Shown here piece after piece: positions 21,498 to 31,882 of a DNA stretch of 64,000 nt (position 1 is its first letter; each line of letters begins with the position of its first letter). The notes beneath the pieces are model-generated. The model did no database searches. It saw nothing but the letters and a program-made list of their open reading frames with translations, and had not been told where the DNA came from. Both the position numbers and the translations under genes were made by a program. Source of the DNA: Reticulitermes speratus. Its lineage: Eukaryota; Arthropoda; Insecta; Blattodea; Rhinotermitidae. The stretch is taken from NCBI GenBank assembly GCA_021186555.1, contig JAJKFL010000005.1:8273178-8337177 (forward strand), given 5' to 3'.

Positions 21498-21885
21498 CAG
21501 GGGCCACCCAAGGGGGGCTGCCAGGCTGCAGCCCCCCTCCCCAAACCCCCCAAAACAAATTTAAAAAACACAGATTTTGTAGATATTGCAATATCAACAG
21601 TTTTACGTGCTTTTTCTTTCAGCCTAAATCGGCTGATAACTAGTACATTAGAATTTTGAAAAATAAATTAATAAAATAAAAAAAAAGAACATACACTGTG
21701 ATTGAGTCATGGTACATGTAGTCATATTTGTATGTATATAAATGCAGGTGCAAACATTGTTAGGTTGTACTTACGACATGATTTTATGACATAATTTTTA
21801 AAATCAAAACTAAACTACGTAGAGCCGTAGGGTCAGTCAGTCCCCCCCCCCCCCCCCCCCAGCTAAAAATTCTGGGTGCGCACCT
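21498..21885. mobile_element. hAT-like element with poly-C tract
   Basis: Ends 'caggggccaccca' and 'gggtgcgcacct' form short inverted repeats, with 'acttat' on both sides. It contains a run of about 20 C at 21841-21860. Confidence 0.55.
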
Positions 21886-21984
21886 GACTTATTATTAAAT
21901 AATACTGTACAGTGACAATATATATTACCATTTACAATCGACAAGTCACATAACAACGCTGTGTATGTCTTTGGATATTGCAAC

Positions 21985-22020
21985 TCCCTGATGATGGCTG
22001 CAGTTTATAGCCGTAACACG
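21985..22020 (+). ncRNA. Degenerate hammerhead motif
   Basis: CTGATGA at 21988-21994, T, stem GGCT...AGCC, then GTAAC instead of GAAAC. The changed A13 position should abolish catalysis. Confidence 0.5.
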
Positions 22021-22124
22021 TTGTAGTACTTTTGCAAATCAAATTTTGGACAGTTAGTTGGCAATAAACTTGTTTATATGTGCCAGTTGCACGGAATATG
22101 TACAATACCAAATTAACCACGTTA

Positions 22125-22660
22125 GTTCGTGGCTAACCCAGTAACAGTCCATTAAGTTGATACGTGTGCCGGCAGTGTTTTTCCATATACATTCAGATGT
22201 AGCTGGGACTGTCCTTTTCTGTCTGTACCTACCCTTATTTTGGCAGCACTGGAAATGCTGAGGATAATATTTCCAGTCTATCAGGTTGCTGTGACAACAG
22301 GTAGAGGCGGCTGATAACAGCTGATATGACTGTAAGTCCCCGAATCGTCGGCACACCACTGCAATTCTGATAAAGCATATTTAGCCATATTTGTGGTGGC
22401 GTTGCGTGTGGAGTGACGAGTGTTGTGTGTGCTGAGGCATTCTGAACGTATTTGAGCCCACATTTATGAGTGATTGCAACCAATTATAAGCGTCTATTTC
22501 GTGTATTGATAATCGTAAAAGGTGTTACTGGCGTGTCGTTCTACGTGTGCTGCAGAACTAAATAAACGTAAGTCTTGTTTTTGGCCGAGAACATTCTGAA
22601 ACGTGTTGTACGAAGGCTGTTTGTCATTTTACGAGATGAGTCCAGATTTTAACGTATCTG
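22125..22660. other. Intergenic, nothing recognised
   Basis: CpG-containing sequence with short random ORFs on the minus strand. Confidence 0.35.
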
Positions 22661-22664
22661 AGTA

Positions 22665-22848
22665 CAGTCGAACCCGGTTATAACGACATCGGTTTATTCG
22701 AGACCTCGTCTATAGCGTTAGATATTCTTTGGGACCAATTAACACCTCACTGTTACCATAACATTATACCCCTCGGTTATAACAACACTCGTTTATAACG
22801 ACGCAAAATACTCAGTCTTCCTCATTACGTTATAACCGAGTTTAACTG
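22665..22848. mobile_element. pogo/Tigger-like MITE
   Basis: Left end 'cagtcgaacccggttataac' after TA. The right end, reverse-complemented, reads 'cagttaaactcggttataac'. 184 bp, too short to code. Confidence 0.75.
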
Positions 22849-22919
22849 TGTACCGGTTCTCAAAATGGTTTCAAAGAAATTGTAGGTTGTGTGGGAATTC
22901 AGGCTCCAGCCGCAGTGTA

Positions 22920-23060
22920 GTTGAGGCTTTCGCTTCTCTTGGATGTTACGCCGAATACATTGATACCGACATTTCGGGACAAATTTTCGGTCTCATCTTC
23001 AAGGATCAGACATGACCCTTGAAGATAAACGACCAACGTACGCTGCGTAACATCCCAGAA
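22920..23060. repeat. Second foldback family, partial copy
   Basis: 'acatttcgggacaaattttc', 'tcttcaaggatcagacatga' and 'cgtaacatcccagaagatgg' match the hairpin at 23806-23985. The order CTTGAAGATGAGACC, GTCCC, GAAAT, GTCGGTA on the minus strand resembles a hammerhead with its first core base changed. Confidence 0.6.
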
Positions 23061-23714
23061 GATGGAACGCCTCAAGGTTTGGGCTGTTTGCCTGCTTTTG
23101 AGCACTTGGGACGAATTTTTTCCTTATTCAGAAATTTATACTACTCGAAATAAACTTTTATTATTACAGTGTGCTGTGAAGCAGGCCTATAGGGTGCGCA
23201 ATATATATATATATATCGTTTTTGTGCCTGAATATCAATTCCCTTGTGCCACACACTTCCCACAAGCGAGTCTGAGCGCCATATTATGTCGTGTACAGGC
23301 AATGTAGCGGCCACAATGAGGTTCTTATAGCCATAGGATTAGTAAGTGCGGAGAGCGCGTATGCTCTTGCTTCTATCTTTTGATATTCCGGTATAACTTT
23401 GGAAGTTGAGTGAACTTCACGCCTGTGAATCAGTTATATGCCTCACATTTGCTGGTCCCCTGTACTATAGATAAGTAATCATTTTGATAACAACGGCTAT
23501 TCGAAATTCTCCATCAAAGTCCGTTACTTGATATGTGAAGCAGCGATTACATTTCACTGGCTTTCCAGTAGCCGGTCAGGCGCCGGTAGATGATCCGTGG
23601 GCGCGTACATATCTGATTCGCTGCCGTTACCGGCAGACATAAAGTCAAACTTTTTCTCTCCAACTTTAATTTTCCGAGATTACTGTCATCACATTTCTGT
23701 CTTTCTGGTTTGTT
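23061..23714. other. Intergenic, nothing recognised
   Basis: Includes an (AT)n run near 23198-23217; no gene. Confidence 0.35.
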
Positions 23715-23790
23715 ACAGTTTTATTGCGTAGTCTGTAGTGACTACGCTACGGGCTGGACGATCAGGGGTTTGAATCCTGACAAGGGCAAG
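23715..23790 (+). mobile_element. Old tRNA-derived SINE head
   Basis: 'gtctgtagtgactacgctac' and the B-box-like 'ggggtttgaatcc' resemble, in opposite orientation, the SINE heads at 39.8 and 60.4 kb. Confidence 0.5.
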
Positions 23791-23805
23791 ACGTTTTCTG
23801 AAGTT

Positions 23806-23985
23806 TCAACTCTTCTGGGGTGTTACGCACCGTTAATTGGTAGTTACCGACGTTTCGGGACAGCCTATCTGACCCATCTTCAAGGGTCAATGTAGCTTGA
23901 CCCTTGAAGGTGTGACCGATAGGCTGTCCCGAAACGTCGGTAATTAACTACCCATCAAGTTGCGTAATATCCTAGAAGAGCGAAG
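23806..23985. mobile_element. Second foldback family, full hairpin
   Basis: Arms 'cttctggggtgttacgcac' and 'ttgcgtaatatcctagaag' enclose mirrored 'taccgacgtttcgggacagc' / 'gctgtcccgaaacgtcggta' and 'cttcaagggtca' / 'tgacccttgaag'. The hammerhead-like order (TTGAAGG, stem, GTCCC, GAAAC, GTCG, GTA) is present in both arms but the CTGANGA box is lost. Confidence 0.75.
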
Positions 23986-24180
23986 ACTTCATTTACACCG
24001 CGGCGGAAGCCTGAAATCAGTAATTTTTTTTTCTCCAAAACGTCCAGCCTCCCATTCAATGGTTACGCCCGGGTAAGAACAGGCATGGGCTTGAAACTGA
24101 CCACTCACCTCCATTTAGCCTCGAAGTTAAGAATGAGTGGAGTTATACTTCCACTCCTCCTGTATGCCTTCATGGCTCGG

Positions 24181-24467
24181 TAAAGGTAAAAAAGGTAAAG
24201 CAATCCCATTACAGGCCTGGACAGGCCCTTAGGGTTCCAGGAGGTTGAGGCTCCCAGATTTCTAGACAATCGGCACATGAAGGTGGTAAGGTTGTCAGCC
24301 CTACGCACCGGCCGCCTTTACCCCCCAGGAAAGATTCCTGGTACTCATTTCTGTTAGAGACTGAGTCGACCCCAGGGCCATAGTGCGACCGAAACGATTA
24401 TGTCAATGAAAAATTCCAATGACAACAGATGCGCAGTGCCTCAACCAACTGCGCCACCGCGTGCCCC
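24181..24467 (-). mobile_element. tRNA-derived SINE, second copy, inverted
   Basis: Same family as 21092-21383, in the opposite orientation with the tRNA head at the right ('ctcaaccaactgcgccac'). Flanked by 14-bp copies of 'ccttcatggctcgg' at 24167-24180 and 24468-24481. Confidence 0.93.
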
Positions 24468-24481
24468 CCTTCATGGCTCGG

Positions 24482-25240
24482 ACCGGAACTATTTTATCTT
24501 CACGTTTTGTCTACGATAAGTTTGGGCACGGTAGATCGGTTCTTGCTTTCAGAAGTGATTATCGAATGGATCAAACGTTCGGTTATCCTATTTGACTGGC
24601 GGGAAGGTTGGGTCGCAGAAACAGATAAGTCGGTTTTTCGGGGTCCGCCTCCAAGCCCATCGCCTACCGTAGATATGCGAAGTTAGGACGCCAAGTAACC
24701 GAAGGCACGCAATGTTATGGAACATGAACAACACACATATAACATAATTTTGATCTAGAATGAGAAAGTAAGTCGTAAAACGCTTTTTAAGGCCTAAATG
24801 TATATCGGGAGCATCCGCCATTTAACGAAGTTTGACCTGTGTCGTGTAGGCCTGCCTGGGCCTAGGCTACCTTAAATGTATTTGCTTTGTAAGTGTAATT
24901 CTGTAGGCCGCGTTTTGTCGTCACACAAATACAGTTTCATGTTACATAAATGCTAATTTAAAGTTTTTACACCTCAGTAATTCGGAATCGTCTTTCTTTT
25001 TTCCGTGTTCGGAAGGGCGGGGCGGTTAATGCGGTAGTCGGTTGATCGAGAATCATATGACCGATGGTTTGCTGTATATCATTCTGGTTTGTATTCGAAT
25101 GACTGACTGACTTCACTTGGATGCAACCATTCGAATAGTGGCAGTCAAATGAAAGAATTTTAACGTGGCAACCAACTACTTACCGTTCAGAGATTAGGTT
25201 AGTATGTAATTGCGTTTTATTAATAAATAGAACCGTCAAT
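24482..25240. other. Intergenic, nothing recognised
   Basis: No coding or repeat structure identified. Confidence 0.35.
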
Positions 25241-25271
25241 CAGAACTCATTTTTTTTTTACTTATTTAATG

Positions 25272-25317
25272 TGTAATACTACATGTTTCGGCCTGCATGC
25301 CATCATCAGGTGTTACA
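25272..25317 (-). ncRNA. Hammerhead ribozyme motif
   Basis: Minus strand: CTGATGA (25309-25303), T, stem II GGC/GCC around ATGCAG, GAAAC, AT, GTA (25282-25280). Stem I GTAACAC pairs GTATTAC at six of seven positions. It is a solo arm; no inverted partner was found. Confidence 0.75.
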
Positions 25318-25329
25318 AACTATAAAACA

Positions 25330-25734
25330 CTTTGAGGAAGGTTAATTACAAGAGTAAGGTCGATAATGGTATGAGATCTCTTTCTTTACATGAAAGTAGG
25401 ATTTTAAAAATATTTCATGTTTATTGATATAATTTAAGTTTTTTTTATATATATTCAACTATCATTGAAGTATACAAGGATGTTACTTTAGAAACTTTTG
25501 TGGCCAGTACTCTTGTAGAAAGGTTGTGTGTATTAAGTTTTGATTATTGGTATCTGTTTCCACGTAGAAAATTGCTCGTAATCTGTGGATTGATTTCCGT
25601 GGTTTTAGTTTATGTGCTTTCTTGAAGACTTCTTGTATTTTACTGATAACTCAAATATATGCCGGTTTTGTAGGTATGAATGTGGCTTTTGACGGTAAGT
25701 GTATGTAGATGGAAGGTGTGTTTTTATTATACTA
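25330..25734. other. Intergenic, nothing recognised
   Basis: AT-rich, probably remainder of the Penelope-like copy at 25.3 kb. Confidence 0.35.
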
Positions 25735-25811
25735 TAGACCCTCGAATGAACGGACTAATAGGGAGAATGGGTGATCCGATAATGCCGATTGTCCGGTACT
25801 TCCGAATTATG

Positions 25812-25843
<32 letters not shown>

Positions 25844-26220
25844 AGCCTAAAAAGTCACCAAAACAGCAATACAGTGCTGTATGTATAACACTAATGCATA
25901 CACATAATACTGTACACAACTGCCCTGTTAGCGTTATCACTTTGTCTGAAAGCCATCGTTAATTGAAATTTAATAAATTTCAGATAAACACAACAAATCC
26001 ACGATCCATATTATCAAAACAGCAATACACTACCACCTCCACGTGTCAGCAAAGACTGAGCGCGCGTCCGTGTCCGCCACGTAGCGGCCGCTTCGCTAAT
26101 TAACAGTCAAGACCGCTAATTTCACATATTCCCATTGCAGACCAAAATTTCGGAACCAACAGATTTCGTCTGTTATTTCCGAAATCCGTACATAAGAGGT
26201 CCGTTAATTCGAGGGTCTAC
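25735..26220. mobile_element. Tigger/mariner-like MITE
   Basis: Ends 'tagaccctcgaatgaacgga' and 'tccgttaattcgagggtcta' are inverted repeats. The interior has an (AT)n run at 25816-25843 and no coding sequence. Its right end was cut by the hAT element that follows. Confidence 0.75.
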
Positions 26221-26222
26221 AG

Positions 26223-26679
26223 CAGTGGTATTCAACCTTTTTTGTTTGCGTACCCCCAGATATAATTACTCTTCAACTTTGTACCCCCAAAGTTTGTTGG
26301 TGCATAGTTCAAGTTATTCATATTCTATAATCTACATCTAAATTAAGTTAAATAAATTGCATCCAAAATAATGTATTAAATAATAAGTTTTAAATGAGAA
26401 AAAGGAGAGTCAAGCTATTAAATAACAAATATATTATATGCACTATGTGGAATAAAATGAAACTAGCCGCCCATGATAAGAATCGCATAAAGGAGAGAGA
26501 AAAAATAAATGACGCTCCCAAATCGCGTGTCCTTACGTCCGGGTCTCTTGTGGCTAACCCTAACTCTGGCCCTGATTATTCAGTGTTCATCACGAAATAT
26601 ATATTTTTTAATTTTACGTGCCCTCTAAGAAGTCTTCGCGTACCCCCGGGGGTACGCGTACCCAGGTTGAATACCATTG
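26223..26679. mobile_element. hAT-like MITE
   Basis: Ends 'cagtggtattcaacct' and 'aggttgaataccattg' are inverted. Flanking 8-bp sequences 'gtctacag' (26215-26222) and 'gtatacag' (26680-26687) differ at one base. Further internal matching: 'gcgtacccc' and 'ggggtacgc'. Confidence 0.85.
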
Positions 26680-26699
26680 GTATACAGTATAGAAATTGT

Positions 26700-27640
26700 T
26701 TATGTGTAACAACGGGATGTACAAACTAAAGTTTATGTAATTAGGGGCTACGTCTTTTATCATCTGACATGATTCATCAAATGCACTTAGAGACGTCTTG
26801 TTAAAATTAGGTGACAATCAGTGATTTAGGAACCTTGGCATTTTTCCTGACACTAACCCTGTTTAAGTCGGGGTAGTTCGGTGAGTACGTACGGTGACTT
26901 GACAGGGCGCTGGCGTGCAGTGTTGAGTTATATAATGTTACGTCTGCACTGCGGATAATGTCGGCCGGTAATGCAAGCCTGCGATTCCAGTTTGTCCTCG
27001 GCATTACACAGCCCATGACGTCCAATACGCTGATCAGTAACTCAGTAGACGTGTTTGTTTTGTATGTAGATAAAAACAGATGACTCATAACAAGCGTTTC
27101 GGAAGAAATATCAGTATGTCGGCGGATAAATCTGGTTTGGAAAATCTCAGATCTGTCGTTCGACAGAATATCCACGACATGTTTTGCTCACACTTTCACC
27201 CTTTCTCCCTATTGTGCTGCGTCAGAGATGGGGAACATATTAAACAAGATAGGCAATATACGTAATATACGTAACATTGTGGCGTGTTCATGTAACCATT
27301 GTTGCAGTGGGAACACAACAATGCATTTTCTATGTTGTTGAGATACATGTCACTGTCAACTATATAAAAATATTAAGTGTTGCACAACAATGCTTTTATG
27401 GCAAATTTATTTCGCGGCCAAAATAAAACGTACGTAGTTCTTCGTGTAAAGTACCGATGCTGCATCGCTCATGACCTTTAGACGTATAATTTGGCTAAAC
27501 AGATCGTAATGACAGGTAAGACTTTGCACAGTTTTTCAGTTTTTGTAAGTGCTGCCGAAAACAATTTACGAGATCAGATGGAATTAATCAATTACGAAGC
27601 AATGAGTATTAAATATTATGAGGGCGTGACTGTATTCTTG
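26700..27640. other. Intergenic; one unassigned 122-codon ORF
   Basis: The minus-strand ORF at 26807-27175 has no recognised domain, signal peptide or membrane segment. No splice or promoter context supports it, so I do not call it a gene. Confidence 0.3.
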
Positions 27641-27839
27641 CCTTAGTTATCCGGCATGCAATGCGCCATATTGTCATCTGTGGCCTGTCCGGCTCTACGC
27701 CATTTTTCCCATTGTACATAAACGGCACGATTTTCGAGAGAAAAAAAAGTTATAGAACATAAAATGTGTGTTTTCTTTTCTCTACAACTTTTGCCTGAAA
27801 ATTTTCTCATTCTAAGAAGAATTGAGCGAGATATTATCA

Positions 27840-28240
27840 TAAATGTTCATAGGTCTTTAGGTAAAGTGCCCGTTATTCTTGCAAGATTTGAATGAAATTT
27901 GAATTTTCTTGACAGATTTTACGTTGCATTCACCATGCATTTTTGCTTAATTGAACAATTTGTATACCAACAAATGCACACAGACATATAATGTCAATAG
28001 TTTATTTTATTAATAGTAATAATATTAATTAATAATATAAATTAATATTAATAAAAAAACTATTGACATATGTCTGTGTGCATTTGTTGGTATAAAAATT
28101 GTTCAATTTCTTGACAGATTTTCGAAAAATCCTCAACTCTCAAGTTTAATGAAAATCTGACCAGTGGGAACCGAGTTGCTCCATGTGAACAGACAGACGG
28201 ACAGACATCACGAAGCTAATAGTCGCTTTCTGCAATTTTG
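27840..28240 (-). repeat. Dispersed 'tccgtccgtccg' repeat, inverted copy, split by a foldback
   Basis: The reverse complement contains 'ttagcttcgtgatgtctgtc' and matches 30480-30740 and, more weakly, 38745-39000, 50145-50290 and 57820-58060. It is interrupted at 27921-28106. Confidence 0.65.
27921..28106. mobile_element. Short Penelope-like foldback, ribozyme core deleted
   Basis: Tail 'cattcaccatgcatttttgc' then arms 'aattgaacaatttgtatacc' and 'ttgttggtataaaaattgtt', almost perfect. Flanked by an exact 16-bp duplication 'tttcttgacagatttt' at 27905-27920 and 28107-28122. No hammerhead remains, so it is an internally deleted derivative. Confidence 0.85.
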
Positions 28241-29439
28241 CGAACGCGTCTAAAACGCAGACGGAAAATGAAAATGGGAGCAAGGGAACCCCATAAGTGT
28301 CTACTAACCGAAGAGTCACAGGAGTCAGGAACTCGGCAATTACTAGAGGTTCCGATCAGCGCAGCATCAACTTACATCATAGTTGACTTCGCTGAACTGA
28401 CAGGACTCGCTTTCACCAGCGCCCGATCTTGTTCGAATAAGCGACGGACGTCTCCGTCATTACATCTTAGGGCCACGCCGCGTTTTGCTCTGTTCAAATT
28501 TTCTACACCTTTTTCCCACATTTAGTTGAGAGAAGGCCCCGAAGTTTCCCGTAGAAGTTTCTTCATTTCCTAACGTAGATCCAGAGGGTCCGCCTGAGGT
28601 CGACTTAGAAATAATCTGGCCGGCTTCTCTCTCATTGACTCATGCCAAGCCGTGTTAAAGTCAATGGGGAAGACAGGACAGGCTCTGAACCCAAGTAGTC
28701 CGGAAGGGATTATGGGAAATGGACAGAGTTGTTTTAAGATTGCGAATGAACCGTTCCACCTGATTCGAAGATGACCTGCGAGGGCTGGTATTAAAAAGGG
28801 GACCCCCCCCTCTCACCAAAATAAATGTTCCTGAACTAGGCCTGTCAAATGCGCGGCCCGCACAGGTCTATGGTTTGGCCTGGTCACTTTTTGATATTTC
28901 TACATTTCTCTTTGTCTTATAGTTTTAGTGCATAGTACGTGCAAAATTAAACACAAGGAGTTTCTTACATTATTGCACTTTTGTGCACTGAAAAATTTAC
29001 AAAATAAAAATGACGAGGGAATGTGAGCGCTTAATTTTGTGAGTACACTAAGTGCTCAACGCAGACGAAACCATTTTTCACGGGAGTGAGGGGGTGGGGT
29101 AGTGTACTCCACCAAAAACCGAAATTTCGAATGAAATTCGCAGAGGGATATGGGATGTCGACTGAACTCCGGATATTTGAATATGTGAATACGATACGTG
29201 CCGTGTTTAGTATTAACCTGGACAAGCAAGTAGACGGGATCTGCACACTGGACGACGATACTATCCACAGTATGACGTAATAACAGTATCTGATTAAGAC
29301 AATATGGAACTTTTACACATTCTTAATTTTAATTGTGATCCGTAATAGACTATTTTTAACTTTTAATTTGTAGTTAGCTTAAGTATATGTTCTTGTGTTT
29401 TTATTTTTTGACGTAATTAGAATAACGTAAAGAATTGAA
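28241..29439. other. Intergenic, nothing recognised
   Basis: Only short ORFs without family resemblance. Confidence 0.35.
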
Positions 29440-29535
29440 TCTTGATATAGAACATCTCCGTTCGTGTAGTAATCGCTAGTGTATGTTTTATTCTATTCTT
29501 CGATCACACACAACAAGCTATATTACATACGTTAA

Positions 29536-29580
29536 CTTGGCGACTAGTTTCGGCTCCGGAAATGAGCCATTATCAGGCCA
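29536..29580 (-). ncRNA. Hammerhead motif with one core change
   Basis: Minus strand: CTGATAA (G8 changed to A), T, stem II GGCTC/GAGCC, GAAAC, TA, GTC. Stem I is TGGC/GCCA. Likely inactive because of the G8 change. Confidence 0.6.
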
Positions 29581-29689
29581 CTAACAAGACTATAAAATGG
29601 AAAGTTCTATGTATTATGTATTATGTATTATAGGAGGAGGAGATCTCCTTCCTATAATATACAGAGCTTTCCATTTTATAGTCTTGTTA

Positions 29690-29735
29690 GGCGTCTGATG
29701 ATAGCTCATTTCCGGAGCCGAAACTAGTCGCCAAG
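29690..29735 (+). ncRNA. Hammerhead ribozyme motif with GTC cleavage triplet
   Basis: CTGATGA at 29695-29701, T, stem II AGCTC/GAGCC (one mismatch), GAAAC at 29720-29724, TA, GTC at 29727-29729. Stem I (GGC near 29690 with GCC from 29730) has a two-base offset. Confidence 0.65.
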
Positions 29736-29833
29736 TTAACGTCTGTAATATAGCTTGTTGGGCGTGATTGAAGAGTTGAATAAACACACACTTGTGACTA
29801 ATACTCCAACGGAGACTTCTGCATCAAGACTGT

Positions 29834-30480
29834 TCCTCTCCTTCGCTTTCAAACGTGTCAAAGTCAAGTATCCAGGTTCACACACGTGCAGCTGATGGTG
29901 CATCGATCTCTCCGGTTAACACAGTGACGGGCAGTGTCACCATCAGCAGAGGCATGGCGACTTGCGTGGGACAAGCGCAATTCCCCTGTCCCCCCACCCT
30001 CTCTCCACCACCGACGCAGGGACTTCCAGAAATTGTCCTGCAATAATACTTCAGCCGTTGGTCTCAAAGTGCATATCGACCTTGGTACTGGGTGAAAAAC
30101 TCGGGGACTCCAGCAGGATAAAACTGGCGGTGGAAAACCCGGAGTTCAGGAAGGTAAAGCAGATGGAAGACAGAAAGAACGGCAGCGGCGACCCAGTGAG
30201 GAACCTCTCGCTACCCACTGATGGGTCTTAACCCCAAGTTTGAAAAACTGTTGCAGAGGCAGTTGTTGCAGGGTAGTTAAAGTACATCGGCCTGTTTATT
30301 TTGTTTGTCCATGCATGAACATCGTGAAGGTTTTCACCACGTTTTTAGTATTTTACGTGGCTTGTGCGGTCGTCTTGAGATATGCAGTTGAAATCGCCGC
30401 TAATTATCCACTTCTATGGCAGATCCCACCGCGGTTGCGTTGCTTAGCTTTTAAGGAGTTTCTTTCTCTTTAGGCGCGTT
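29834..30480. other. Intergenic, nothing recognised
   Basis: No domain or splice-supported exon; somewhat GC-rich near 29.9-30.2 kb. Confidence 0.35.
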
Positions 30481-30740
30481 CGCAGAATTGCGAAAAGCAA
30501 CTATTAGCTTCGTCATGTGTCCGTCCGTCCGCATGGAGCAACTCGGGTACCACAGGACAGATTTTCATAAAATTTGATATTTGAGCATTTTTCGAAAATC
30601 TGTTCAAATTCAAGTTTAATAAAAATCTGACAAGAATAAGGGGTACTTTACATGAAGACGTATGTCCGTTTATGATAAATAGATGACAAATGATGATATG
30701 AATTCTTCTTAGAACGAGAAATGTTTGAGGCAAAACATGT
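30480..30740 (+). repeat. Dispersed 'tccgtccgtccg' repeat
   Basis: Contains 'ttagcttcgtcatgtgtccg' and 'ttcaagtttaataaaaatct'. Same family as 27840-28240 (inverted) and 38745-39000. Confidence 0.6.
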
Positions 30741-30784
30741 AGATAAAATCAAAACACACATTTTATGTTGAATAACTTTTTTGT

Positions 30785-30808
30785 CCCCCCCCCCCCCCCC
30801 CCCCCCCC
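30785..30808. repeat. Poly-C tract, about 24 bases
   Basis: An uninterrupted C run. Its length is likely to be unreliable in assembly. Confidence 0.95.
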
Positions 30809-30859
30809 GAAAATCGTACCGTTTATGAGTTCAACGCACAGTTTCTACGAGTAAACTGT

Positions 30860-30950
30860 GTATTTATCTTCCTTTTTTGCCAAGCTGATGATGGCCAGTT
30901 GGGCCGAAACACGCTGTTGAGTTGATATTGAATAAATGAATTGTGCCTGA
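30860..30950 (+). mobile_element. Solo Penelope-like arm with hammerhead-like core
   Basis: CTGATGA at 30885-30891, T, stem II GGCC/GGCC around AGTTG, GAAAC at 30906-30910, then 'acgctgttga' rather than a clear GTA. Stem I is not convincing. Confidence 0.5.
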
Positions 30951-31139
30951 CTTTTTTTGGTGGTGAAGGGCCCTGCAGCAGATGCTACGGACGCACCGCA
31001 GCCTTGAGGCTTATTGTGAAACCTTGTGATGAAGATGATAATTAATTTTTTCCTTTTTCCTTGTAATGGATCACTGGTGGAATGAAATTGACGGGGTAAA
31101 ACCGAAGTACCAGGGGAAAAAACCTGTCCCAGTGCCACT
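30951..31139 (-). mobile_element. SINE body fragment
   Basis: 'ggtggtgaagggccctgcag' through 'cctgtcccagtgccacttt' matches the body of the SINE at 56208-56491 but lacks the tRNA head. Confidence 0.75.
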
Positions 31140-31271
31140 TTTTGACTGAATTACTGTGATTCTAGATGACTGTTACTTCACTTTATATTCACCGTGCATC
31201 TTTGTATAATTGATTATTTCCACAACAAATGCACCAAGACAAGTTTGTCACTGTTTTCTTTATTAAAAGAG

Positions 31272-31315
31272 TGCCCCAATACGCATTTCGGCAATTATAT
31301 TGCCATCATCAGGTG
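31272..31315 (-). ncRNA. Hammerhead motif, left arm of element 6
   Basis: Minus strand: CTGATGA (31312-31306), T, perfect 6-bp stem II GGCAAT/ATTGCC, GAAAT, GC, GTA. The core is intact apart from U at 15.2, but stem I pairing is weak. Confidence 0.6.
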
Positions 31316-31763
31316 TTTTTTTTAAGTAAGTTGTTACATAGACCAATTCTTAAGTTACGTCATAACAGTGAGTCAATATTTGTTCTTACCACTTCATATA
31401 AATTTGTATAATTAGTGGTATTGTTGAGTTGCTAAAAGTTATTAAAATTAACAGTAAAATCGAGTGGTATATATAAATATATACCACTCGATATAAATAT
31501 ATACCACTCGATTTTAATGTTAATTTTAATAACTTTTAGCAACTCAACAATACCACTAATTATACAAACAAAAATTTTACAAACAGTAAAATCGAGTGGT
31601 ACATATAAATATATACCACTCGATTTTACTGTTAATTTTAATAACTTTTAGCAACTCAACAATACCACTAATTATACAAATTTATATGAAGTGGTAAGAA
31701 CAAATATTGACTCACTGTTATGAGTAACTTAAGAATTGGTCTATGTAACAACTTACTTAAAAA

Positions 31764-31810
31764 ACCCCCCTGATGATGGCAATATAATTGCCGAAATGCG
31801 TATTGGGGCA
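31764..31810 (+). ncRNA. Hammerhead motif, right arm of element 6
   Basis: CTGATGA at 31770-31776, T, stem II GGCAAT/ATTGCC, GAAAT at 31793-31797, GC, GTA at 31800-31802. Same core as the left arm, with CCCC upstream and TTGGGG downstream, so stem I needs a two-base bulge. Confidence 0.6.
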
Positions 31811-31882
31811 CTCTTTTAATAAAAAAAACAGTGACAATCTTGTCCAGGTGCATTGTTGGTGGAAATAATCAGTCTGTTACTT

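Larger units (their letters stand above)
21023..22112. mobile_element. Penelope-like foldback element 4 with two nested insertions
   Basis: Arms 'attttattgccaactaattg' at left and 'agttggcaataaact' at right, plus the internal mirrored pair at about 21420-21470 and 21920-21965. A tail with 'gttgcacggaatatg' lies at the right. It is flanked by exact 12-bp copies of 'ttaaccacgtta' (21011-21022 and 22113-22124). A SINE (21092-21383) and a hAT-like element (21498-21885) inserted inside it later. Confidence 0.85.
29440..29833. mobile_element. Penelope-like foldback element 5
   Basis: Long inverted arms: 'cttgatatagaacatctccg' at left and 'cggagacttctgcatcaag' at right, continuing inward through 'gttaacttggcgactagttt' and 'aaactagtcgccaagttaac'. 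Each arm carries a hammerhead core. A clean target-site duplication was not found. Confidence 0.8.
31180..31873. mobile_element. Penelope-like foldback element 6 (about 690 bp)
   Basis: Tail 'attcaccgtgcatctttg', then near-perfect arms from 'atttccacaacaaatgcacc' (about 31215) and ending in 'gtgcattgttggtggaaat' (about 31865). Both arms include hammerhead cores. The centre repeats 'taccactcgatttta' in alternating orientation (31460-31630). Flanked by 'ctgttactt' at 31170-31178 and 31874-31882. Confidence 0.85.

Noticed and set aside
26807..27175. 122-codon minus-strand ORF
   Set aside because: No domain, no homologue I can name and no gene structure; kept only as an observation in the flank entry.
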